Shown here: positions 34,101 through 46,100 of the stretch, piece after piece | Numbering within the stretch: position 1 is the stretch's first letter | Layout of the letters: the number at the start of each line of letters is the position of its first letter | NCBI GenBank assembly: GCA_963931925.1 | Contig: OZ007570.1 | Span: 43,298,187 to 43,362,186, forward strand | Origin: Onchidella celtica | Taxonomy: Eukaryota > Mollusca > Gastropoda > Systellommatophora > Onchidiidae | Direction of reading: 5' to 3' | Length of the DNA: 64,000 bases | Notes under the pieces: generated by a model | Databases searched by the model: none | What the model saw: only the letters and a program-made list of their open reading frames with translations | What the model was told of the DNA's origin: nothing | Translations under genes and position numbers: made by a program

Positions 34101-37100
34101 AGTTTCAGGTAGGCCTGATCATTTAATCTTCTGACATTTGTCACAATCCTTTTTCCAAATGGTCTGATTCAGTTATTGGCACTTAATATTCAGTGTGATT
34201 GTTAGTATGAGACCACCCTAATGGGTCAACATTGACTCATAAAGCAGGGGAGAGTTCCGAATGCATCTCAAGGCCAGATTTTCTTCCAAACTGTAGAGGT
34301 AATCCTTGGTAAAAGAGATCCACACAAGGACAGGACTTCAGGAGGGGGAGAGTATCAACCCTTTCGTGTTTCTATTCTGGCTACTTGTGAAGCGCTCTCT
34401 AATGGCCAACTTCCTGGCTACGCAGCCACCCTGATTTGTTTACATTTTTATTCAGCCTTTGGCCGCCACTGCTGCATGCCTTTACTAAATTGGAAATTGT
34501 AGTCCCCATGTCGCATCTATGATCATGAATTTTGGCATAATTATTGAGAAAGGAATGAACTAAAAGATGAGCCTATTTAAATCGGAATGCTGAAATCTGC
34601 TTGTTATTTTTGTGAACGTGAAATGCTGAACGGGAATGTATGACACTACCTCTGAGACAGATGGACAATACATGTATTACAAACTATCGCATCCCATCCC
34701 AGCCCATTTGTTATCCAAGCTTACAACACTACCCACACAAAGGCACCACCCTAAGTACATGCACATACTATGTACTGCAAGTGTGTGCCGATCAATACAT
34801 GATGTAGGCTTAGAGGGAGGAACAGGCCTGTTGGATGACCATGTGTAATACAATACATTACTCGTAGGCCTAACCCACGCTTTACGGTTCAGACTGGGTC
34901 AACTGGGCATCTGAAGATTACCTGGTGATATCATTTACTATTTATAGCTATTCATGCATTGTTCTTCCTCTCAAAATTGTATACAAAACGGGGGTACACT
35001 GGCCGGCCGGATACGCAGGTTGAACACATGGCGGCATTATAGACAAAGCCGAATTCGGCCGGATTGAACAAATTGCGGGCCATATTTAACGGCCGGGTTA
35101 AACACGAAAGGGTTAATCCTCTGTTGGGATATTTGTAGTTCCTTAGCAAAGGGCTCCGCGATCAACTGCTGAGTACATTAAATGGTGTACTCTGGCAATA
35201 TTGGCATAAGTTGCGGGGGAAAAGAGGGGAGCGGATCATATATCATTTGTCATCATTGACCCATAAAGTATGGATTTATTAGTCAGTACTGTCCCCAATG
35301 TTGGCCCAGAAGTAGGTTGTGATATGAATTTATTGATCAGCACAGAACTAATTTGCAGGATTAAATGCATCACTGTTCATGTATAATGTGTTCTTATCCT
35401 CACCAAAAACTTTGATTCATCAGTCTTGTTTCAGGCTGCTTCCAATCCATGCACTGAATGAGATCACTTATTTGGTGACATTTGATTGCAATGACAAAAT
35501 ATATGACAAATTATGGAAGATGTACAGGGCCTCATACCTGGACATCAGTGGGACCATTGGAATTGTGTCAGTTAAAGAGAATGTCAAAATAACAGTACAT
35601 TATAGTGGTAGTAGAGATAAAATTAGTAGGGGGGATCAGAGAACACCAGTAGGGGTATAGTGTCCTGTAAATAACCCAATTATGTCCCTTGTGTGGAGTA
35701 TTATACACACTATGTCTGTCACCTTGCACTTGTGCGTCATACTCCAGACTTTGGTTTTCTACGCCAGAGGTGTCCACCCAACATCTCTCCCACCCTTCCT
35801 GTTGGCACTGTGAAAAGAAGCAAATTGGTTCAACGCGTGTGGAGAGTAGCGTGGTTGTTTTGAAACAGATGGCAACATAGTAGATTTACTAGATTTAGTA
35901 TGTGTTGTGTTGGTGAACTGTAATTAAATTCAACATAAAAATATTAATTTCACCTGTGCCCTAAGCACTGATGATGAGATTTGAGAGACTAATTCAGACC
36001 TGTTTACCCTAAAGGCCCCTACACACGATCAAATTAGCCGTCAAATATTTGAGTCAAATTATTTGACTCAAATATTTGATGCGAAATTTGACGGTAAATT
36101 TCCCACAAACATATTCGTGCATTCCGTCAAAAAACCCATCAAAAATCAGTTTCGTCAAATTTTTAGCCATGGACGGATCTATGGCCGCAGCAATTATTGT
36201 GATCGCTTTGGACTCTGAAGAACGTGAAAGACCTCGTAAACGGCGAAAGTGGTCAAAGGAGTGGTTTTTACAACGGGTCATTAATTACGGACACGCTAGC
36301 CTTCTCAAAGAATTGCGTATTAAAGAACCAGAGGACTTCCGCAACTTTCTTCGTATGGATGGCCCGTCATTTGATGAGCTACTCGGACTTGTTGAGCCAT
36401 TGATACGCAAAGAAGATACTGTGATGCGTGCATCCATACCACCGTCCGAACGCTTGTCTATCACCTTGAGGTATCTGGCGTCCGGAAATTCATTTCAAGA
36501 TTTAAAATTCCTGACAGCAACATCCCCGCAAGCGATTGGAATGCTGGTTATTGAAACATGCGAGGCAATCATCGAGTGTCTGAAGGACCAGGAGACTATC
36601 AAGGTGAGCTAAAGCAATAGTTTGTTACTTTTTCGCCATTGAACAAGAAAATTTTCTCCAATTATTGCTTCAATTCACGCAAGTGTAAATGGGTACCCAT
36701 CTTAAACTACTGTAATACCAATTTTTACGTCCTGAGTTTGACGCGGGTCAGGCTTGAACTCACATCTCTTTGATCTTGAAGCTATCTTGACCAGTTTTAT
36801 ATTTTACAAGACTGCTTACCCGTTCAATGAACGGGGATTATTGCTACGCTGTGGATGAGAGACAGAGGAGGGAACCGCCCCGGTGGCTCAGTAGAGAGGT
36901 GGCCCACCAGAGGAGGGAAGGTAGTGGAAGGCAGAAATTTATGTTTTAGCTTTTTGCGCAGGCGTCGTTCATCAGAAAGACATCCACACGCTCCGAAGAG
37001 CATTAAGTGTAAAAAAGAAGTCCTCAACAAAGATGTAATACTTTGTGTTCTGCATCAGCACAAAAAATTTCAGAAATTGGTTACGAAATGCATAAAGAAT

Positions 37101-40100
37101 ACAATTACAAAGTCCTCAATTATTATGTTCACAATCGTTTCATAGATTTTTCTATTTAATAATAATAATAATGGATGGCATTTATATAGCGCATATCCAT
37201 TACAAAAATGCTCTATGCGCTTTACAGAAACATGTCAAAAAATACATGGGTAAACTCACACACACAACCCACATTGATACACACATAATAATAATAATAA
37301 TAGATAGCTTTTACATAGACTAGAAACTCTCATACAAATGACATTTTAACATCCTTTTAAACTGTGACAATACTTGCGAACTGCGGACATCTAAAGGAAT
37401 CTCATTCCACACCCTGGGCCCAACATGGCTGAAAGCCCTTTCACCAAAACTTTTTAGGTTCACTACGGGTACTTTTAGTCTAAGGTTGTCAGAAGATGAT
37501 CTTAATGCTCTTGCAGGGCGATGTAGTTCTATAAGTTCTGAAATATACTCTGGCGACATGTTGTTGACACCTTTATAACAAAATAAAGCCAACTTATATT
37601 TTATTCGCTGCTCAATAGGTAGCCAGTGGAGCTCCTTAAATATTGGTGTTATGTGATCTATCCTTTTTCTTCTTGTTATTAGTCTTGCAGCATTATTTTG
37701 GATTAACTGAAGCTTATTGATTTTACTTTTTGGAAGACCACTTAGCAGTATGTTACAATAGTCCAGCCTAGAGAGAAACAGCAATGTTACAAGCTGTTTT
37801 GTTACTTCAGTAGTTAGGCAGTGCCGTATACTGCTGATTTTCCGTAACTGGAAATTAAGATTCTTACACAGCTGACTAATAAATGGTGACATTGACATCT
37901 CTGCATCTAAGATTGTGCCCAGATCTTTTACTTTACTTGTCATTTTAATAAGATGGCCATTTACATTGAGATCTGGTGGATTGATTTTTTGTTTTGGATT
38001 CGTTATGAGCATAACTTCTGTTTTCTCATCATTTAGTTTTAGCTTATTATCATCCATCCATTTCTTAACTTCTTGTATGCAATGCTCCATTGTTTTTATC
38101 GTATCATCTAGGTTTTCAAGATCACATGCTTTATATATTTGGCTATCATCAGCGTATTGGTGGTATTGAAGATCATATTTTCTGAAAATATCAGCAAGAG
38201 GTTGGGTGTATAATGTGAAAAGAATTGGGCCCAAAACAGAACCTTGAGGTACCCCAAAATTGAGTGTTTGGACATTAGAACAACTATCATTGACTCTCAC
38301 ACATTGTTTTCTATTTGAAAGATAGGACTGAAACCATGACAGTGCATTTCCTGCAATACCAAAGGTCTTTTCTAGACGATGTAATAGAATGTTATGATCT
38401 AAAGTATCAAAGGCAGCAGACAAGTCCAGAAGTACAAGAATACATACTCTTTTGTCATCGAGCTCTAGAAGAATATCATTCACTACTCTGAGGATAGCAG
38501 TTTCAGTACTGTGGCCCTTTTTGTATGCCGACTGGAATATCTCATTCAAATTATTTATTTCAATGTGCTCCATGATTTGCCTCAACGCTGATTTTTCAAG
38601 GATCTTAGACATAATTGGTAAGTTTGACACAGGCCTATAATTTTTCGCATTGTTTACGTCGAGCCCAGCTTTTTTAGTCAAAGGTTTTACAATTGCCTGT
38701 TTGAAAGAATCTGGTACAACACCAGTTCTCAGAGAAACATTGATTACATGAGTAATGGATGGCAATAACTCATCAAGATACAATTTCACAAATGTCATCG
38801 GAAGTGGGTCTAATTCACATGATTTGGATGGTGAGTTTTTGATAAGATCTTTAATCTCAGTCTCAGCCAACATCTGGAAATCAGTCAATTTCCTGCCTTC
38901 AAAAACACATAGTTCAGGTAATAAATTGGCAACATTGTTAAAATTAGATCTGATACGTTCAATTTTTTCATAAAAATACAATGAAAACATTTCACATAAG
39001 TCTTTATGGTCACCCTGTGGAAAAACCGAACTTGTTTCTTTCCCCAAAAGTTTGTCAGAGAGCAGAAAAAGATCTCTACATGTTTTAACACTGCTAAATT
39101 TTTGGATAAAATAACCCCGTTTGAGTTTCTGAATCAATTTTACAACATTGTTTTTACTTTCTTTGAAAATGTCACTGTGAACTTGCAATTCCGATTTCCT
39201 CCATCGCCGTTCATCTTGGCGTCTTTTACGTTTTAATTCTTTAATTTCAAGGGCGAACCATGGTGACCATGGTCGATGTGATACTGTCCTTGGTGTTACC
39301 GGAGCATGTTGGTCTAATGTTGTTTTTAGAGCAACATTGAAGTTTTCCATTGTCATGTTGTTTGCTGCCTGATTCAAGTTTTTTTTTAGATCATGTCTGA
39401 AATCCTTCTCGTTGATGTTCTTTAAGTTCCTGGATTCAAACGTTTTCTTTATCGTCAGAGGTTTAGGAAAATTAGTGTCAATAGTTATCAAGAAATGATC
39501 TGAAATAGCTTTATCAAGAATGTTGACACTTAAAATGTTCATTTCTGATAATGGTGCAATGACATAGTCCAAAATATGGTTGGATTTATGTGTAGCTTGA
39601 TTAACATGTTGAATAACATCATGCTCTTCTAACAGTTCTTTAAAACGAAGAACATCTAGAGATGTAGTTGAATCGAAATGTAAATTGAAATCTCCCGTTA
39701 TAATGAATTTTTTTGTTTTCGATCTAAGATGGTATAGGAGTTGTTGCATCTCGGCCAGAAATTGTGAGATGGTACATGTATTTTTCTTAGATGGCGGAGG
39801 TCTGTAAATGCAAACAACATAAAACAGTACGTTTTGCATTGGTGACAACGTAAGAAAAGCTGCCTCAAAACTTTCAAATTTTGTTTCGAGTGATGGTAGA
39901 TTCCTGAATGCATTTGCAGATTTGATGTCTTGCCGATATATAAAAGCAATGCCTCCTCCCCTTCGACCCTCTCTTGGGAATGATTTACATGTAAAACCAG
40001 GTGGTGACAGTTCAACAAGTATAGGGTCATCTCCTGTCTCCTGCAACCATGATTCAGTTATACAAAGTATGTCCGTGTTCATATCTTCCACTAGGCTACA

Positions 40101-43100
40101 CACTTCTTCACGTTTATTTCGACAGGACTGTGCATTCAGGCAAGAAATTCTAAGATTGGTGACATATTCTTGAATCATGTTAGAGCAGTCTATGTATATC
40201 AAGTTGTTATTGTTGATGACAGGCAATGGTGATTTTTTACAGTTTACAGCTCTATTTTTATGGACTGACTCATGGTGTTGGATACACACTTGTATTTTTC
40301 TCTGTTTTCTTCTTCCCTTTCTAGCTGTTCTTCGGGTCTTTTTATGTGTAACACGGGTGGTGTCTATGCGTGCTATCTTGAGTCTAGAACAAATTGTTTT
40401 GATAGCCGTGTCTAGATCTATTTTCTTGCAGCAAGTTGCTCCGATATTTATTATCTTTTCATATGCTTTTTATTAGGTTAGGGTTAGAGTTAGGTTAGCC
40501 CCAGACAAAAAAAAGTGTGAGACCATTATAAAAACGGGTTTAGAACATGTACAAATTTATTGATTAGGATTGAAGGTATTGAAAAATTGGGAAAGGGTAA
40601 GTGCATTCGCTCCATTTGCTCCAGAGTCATGCACTTCTTGTACGTCTTTTGCTTGATAAACTGGGATACCCTCAGGCTGAACAGTGAAGTATGGTGTTGA
40701 GCAGCAACTTGTGGATGGGGTCGATTGGATCGTGGCTTCATTAATTTTAACAGAATCTCTGTGGAGTTGCCCCACACCGAGCTTCGAATAGAACGTCATT
40801 AATGGCCTTTGTCGCAAATAACTCTTGTTGAGCATCCAGCTGACTCAGCTCATAAGCCCAGGCCTTGGCCCGAGCTGAGTGGCGATCATCTTGTTCAGAC
40901 AATTTTGCTTTTGCCATGATCAGCAACTCATTCCTCTCACTCTCAGGCATTTTGTTCAATTTTCTTTTTCTGGTCGGAGGCAGCGACTTTGTCGGCGTGG
41001 GTGTTGGCAGCGAAGTAACTGAAACAAAGGAACTGTCAGTCCCTTCGATTACAACGTCATCAGCATTACTTTCTTCCGGTTCTTGGTCCTCAATCTGAAA
41101 CAGAATGAAATATGTTTTGCTTAATATCTTAACTACATACATGCATGCATTTCACGTTTTTATGAACAATTATTTTTTCCCAGATGCCAAACACACCAGA
41201 CAAATGGAATCGGACAAGCGAGGAATTCATGTCGACCTGGAACTTCCCCCACTGCCTAGGTGCAATAGATGGCAAACATATCGCCATCAGGAAACCAGTG
41301 GGAACAGGATCATACTTCTTTAACTACAAGAAGTTTTTCAGCATCGTTTTGATGGCTGTTGTTAATGCGAACTACGAGTTCATAATGACAGATGTTGGCG
41401 TAAACGGACGGGTTTCGGATGGAGGAGTAATTGCGGTAACAGAAATTGGTCGACGGATGGAACTAGCTGAGTTGAACCTCCCTGAACCAAAACCCATAGT
41501 TCAGAACGAAAAAAAAATGCCATTTTTTTTTTTTTGTCGCAGATGACGCATTTGCTATGTCAGAAAACCTATTGAAGCCGTACGGAGGGGATAAGTTAGA
41601 CCATGACCAAAGAGTGTTCAATTATCGCCTGAGTAGGGCGAGGCGTGTGTCTGAAAATGCTTTTTGGATTCTGTCTGCCAGATTTGGTGTATTTCGGAGT
41701 CCTATACAGCTTTCACCGGAAAAAGCCACGACAATAACACTAGCCTGCTGCTATCTGCATAATTTTCTTCGGAAAAAGTCAAAGAACTACTTGAGACCCG
41801 GAAGTGTGGACTGGGAAGATGCGAATCACGAGGTCCATCTGGCGGAATGGCGTGATCATCAAAATCAGCTGGAGCGGTTGGGGGCATGCAGAAGTAGAAA
41901 CATTGGAGCAGGGGCACGTACCGTAAGAGATTCTTTCCGAGAATACTTTTGCACGCAAGGGCGCGTAAATTGGCAAGAGGAAAGAATTGCATAAACATTT
42001 CATTTTCATGCTTTGTAACAATAACTTTAAAATGCCTGATTTTTTTTTTGTATCTTTTTCATTATTAAATCATTGGCTTCTTTTAGGGCCATATTGCTTC
42101 AAAAGAATTTGAATTGATAATTATTCGAATTATCCGATTTCATGTGTACTCTACTCACACCAGGGATATTTCACTCATTAACATTAAAATTACTCTGACA
42201 CTGGGCCAACCAGCTGCAGCAATAACCCCACAATGTTGAAGGACAAGGTACTGCAGTACTGATTTTTAAGACTTGGTTTTGATATAAATCAGATTTGAAC
42301 CTGACATTCCAACTAAGAGCGTGTTGATTTGTTAACGACAAAATCAACAAATGAACAGGTTTTCTTAAAACTAAAAAAAAAAGAATAATTTAAAAAATGA
42401 ACAATTACATAGCGCCACCCCCAGCAAATGTTCAAACCAGGCTCTGGGCGCTTTACAAAGCCATAACACCAGAGGGAGAAACAGAAACATTGAACACTGA
42501 CACGTCACATTTGGCTGTTAGGATCTAGATTTCTAATTACCTGGAGCACGACTTGTTTACCTCCAGCATCACTTTGCACCAGTTGTGGCATTGGTAAGGA
42601 GGTCCTGGATTGTGCTGGTGTCTCCTGATCCACAAGGAACATCATTGCCGACATGAACCATGCCTGTGATTCATATAAGTTGTCCAGTCCAGCGCCAGAC
42701 TTGGCACTGTGGTTAATTTTCCGAAGCTCCGTTCTGAAGCCCGTCCGCAGTGTATTTAGTTTTTTCTTGAGCTCCTCCAGGGTCCCTTCAGGAAAGTATT
42801 CCTTGTACTTTTTTAGAAGGACTTGATAGTCTTCTATCTTCCTTTGCCTGTTGTGGTACTCCTCCGACTTAACCTTCCACAAAGAAGGCAAAGTTCGATA
42901 AACCTGGAGAACCTCTAGCATAAACTTCTTTTCTGACTCCTTTCTAGACATTGTTGTTGTAATCCTAGAGATAAACTAAGTTGAAAAAGAAGAAAACAAA
43001 TGATCTATCGATACATAGGTTGGGTTTTCAGTTTGTTTTGAACAACGAGGAGGTTACTTTCGAAATGATATTTGATCAAAAAATTTGACGGGAGCCTACA

Positions 43101-46100
43101 AACGAAACAAAAATTTGACGACTCGTCAAAAAATATCAACCGGAGTTGATCCATCAAATATTTATTACAATTTTTTTTTTGACGTCAAATTGCCCTACGC
43201 ACCATCAAATTTCGCATCAAATATTTGAGTCAAATAATTTGACGGCTAATTTGATCGTGTGTAGGGGCCTTTAGTTATGCACAATAGGGAGATGGCTGCT
43301 CAAAAATAGGGAGATTTCATTAAAAAGAGGGAGATGCTAGAAATGTGCACCATCGGCAAAGTAAACTAGTGAAATGTCAACCAAAATGTATCATCGTATA
43401 ATATGATTCATTATTTATGTGTTTGTGATTTGGACTGAATCCCTACGCTATTCATAGGATACTGTGTTTGTGATTTAGACTGAATCCCTCTGCTATGTAT
43501 AGGAGACTGTGTTTGTGATTTGGACTGAATCCCTCTGCTATCTATAGGATACTGTATCCTATGAATAGCAGAGGGATACAGTCCAAAGCCAGTGTCCATT
43601 ACTTGCAGTGACAAGTAAAAAAAAAATCAGAACACTATCTGCAATAACAGAATACAGATTCATTTATTGTCCTCTTCTTGGGCACAAGGTCACAATGCAT
43701 CAAATATCATTTCTGCCTCCGTGGTTCACGTTGATATCTTTCTTGCAGAACAAGCAAAACGTGTACGACTTTGATTTTGAAGATTGGCGAAATGCCGGGT
43801 AATCTGACTTCCATTCGGCCTTCCATTTTGTGGAGTACTTTACTCTCTTTCTGCTTCCAACGTTCGTCGACTTTCTTTTGTCATCCTCTGTGTCGGATTC
43901 GGAGTCGGTTCCACGATTCTTTCTTTTTCTGATCGACGCCATAATTCGGTAAACCGGAAGCAGGCCTCGATCTGAATAGTTTGGGCAGAGTTACTTCCTT
44001 TCCATAGCAACCAGTTTGTTTATGAAGCACCGATTGTAAGGTACTGCCGGATCGCCACCTGAGCGGCGTGCAGCTCGTGGAATAGTGCGACTGCGCTCCA
44101 CTCAGGCGGCGTGCAGTGTTCTAAAGGTTCTAATTTCATTTTCGGGAGATCGGTGAAAAAAATATCGGGAGATTTATGATGCTAGCGGGAGTTTGGGAGA
44201 TGGGGTCTAAAATCGGGAGTCTCCCGCTCAAATCGGGAGGGTAAACAGGTCTGCTAATTATGGGATTCATCTTTACTTTAGTGCATACCATTACCAAGCA
44301 AAATGAACAATGGGAACATCCAAAATGCAAAACAATGTGTGATGTTTATGATAAGACCATTTATGAATTTTGTCACCATTGTTAATGCATTGGTTTTAAC
44401 ATGCAGGTTAGTGTATGACAGAGAAACAGGAAAACCAAAAGGATATGGCTTTTGTGAGTATCAAGATGTGGAAACTGCTCAGAGTGCGATGCGAAACCTA
44501 AATAACTACGACTTCAATGGGAGACCATTACGAGTAGGTGTTGCTGCAGGAGAACAAAGTAAAGATGAAGGAAAAGCTATGCAGCAAGCTCTTGGAGGAC
44601 AGATTGTGGAGGTTCACATACTTCACTTTGTATTTTAATATGTCAAGTTCCTACTCTGCTATTCTATATTCACTCACAGTGATGAAATCCTTGCTTCTTC
44701 TGATACTTTTGTCAAAGGTGCAGTCTTATGCTGTGTATTTTCATTCAGTATGAGTTTAACTTGATGGCTGACATCAGAATCATTATAGTTAAATATTAAA
44801 TGCGCAGGGCTTTAACATGCAAAGAGTGTGCAGTAAGACCAAAGGTGCTAAATGCAATAAGATGAGGCAGTCTAAGAATAAACAAACAATTTGCAAAAAC
44901 AGAATAAGTTTAAGAAACGAGTAAGGTGAAGCAGATCCATTATAATCACCTAGAACTGAAACTACAAAATATTTATCGTGGGCAGCGCCGGGTACCTCAG
45001 TTAGTATTAAATATAAGGGATCTTTAGTATAATTATTACTCAGACTGCATAGTGTATGCTAAGGATCAGTAAAGTTATTTGAAGTTTCACTTGTATTTTG
45101 TCACCCTTTAAATTCAAAATGCTAGCTCATAACCAATTTTGAGTTAAGCGATGTGTGTTCCGTGGACAGCATACCTATAGGTTTCAAAATTGCATTCCTT
45201 CATTACAGTCTCCATACGGAGAGCCTGTTGAACCCGAAAAGGCCCCAGAAGCAATCTCCAAAGCTGTGGCTAGTCTACCACCAGAACAGATGTTTGAACT
45301 GATGAAGCAAATGAAGGTATCTGATGATTATGTTTTCTTTAACAAGCTTAAAAGCCCGACTGTGGGGCTCAGTGTTTTTACATGTGGGGGTATACCCTGT
45401 GCTTTTTTTTTTAGTTTTGTTTATAGAGATGCTCGAATGCTTTGTACCTGATGAGTAGCAGGGTTCACACAGGCCCTTGGAAGCCCTTAAAGTTTTGAAG
45501 TGCTTAATTTTCATAAAAAAGTCCTTAAATTTTGAAAATGATGTCAGAGTCCTTAAAAAGACCTTAAAATTTGTGTTTCAGTGGACACATTTGAGATCCA
45601 AATCTTCCAAATTGCACACTGGATAATTGGTACTTTGAAATGACTGAACTTTTCAGGGTGAATTTACTATGATTGAACTCTGGATACAGAAATATCCCAT
45701 TTCAATGAGTGCTGCAAACAACTTGCATAGTTGTAATATTTCTTGGTCACAGGCACAGAGGTCCTTAATTTGTTTACTGTGAGTCCTTGGGAAGTCCTTA
45801 AAATTAGTTTTGAAGATTGTATGAACCCTGGAGTAGATCTAGATAGTTCTTGCTGTGGATCTGGCAGTTTTGAAAGCAGTAGGATTAAATAGTAATGTTA
45901 ATTAACTTGACACAAAGAACCTTTGAAAGAGTATCTGCCAGGACTGGACTCCATACACAAATATAGTATGCTGTATTAACTCATTAGCTTTGATGCAAGG
46001 AACTTTTAAAGAAACATGTCTGTCAGAAGGACTGAGCTGTATATTATATTTATAATATTGAGTCTTGGTGCAAGGAACCTTGAATCTGTCATGAGGATTG

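Larger units (their letters stand above)
36013..43270 (+). mobile_element. PIF/Harbinger element with two genes, 7.26 kb with a LINE inside
   Basis: Ends AGGCCCCTACACACGATC in inverted orientation, arms of about 80 bp, TAA on the left and TTA on the right. It encodes a transposase on the plus strand (36169-36603 and 41184-41994) and a MADF-domain protein on the minus strand (42541-42951 and 40747-41094), the two-gene arrangement usual for Harbinger. The left arm has an extra palindromic insertion of about 13 bp relative to the right arm. A LINE (about 37159-40470) lies in the transposase intron. Confidence 0.9.
35995..44253. mobile_element. CAG/CTG-ended element split by a Harbinger insertion
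   Basis: Perfect 16-bp inverted ends CAGACCTGTTTACCCT (the left one interrupted by the Harbinger at its last bases) and a perfect 6-bp duplication CTAATT at 35989-35994 and 44254-44259. Without the insertion it would be about 1.0 kb. It carries a zinc-finger transposase fragment at 43700-43942 and CGGGAGA/TCTCCCG subterminal repeats at the right end. Confidence 0.8.
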
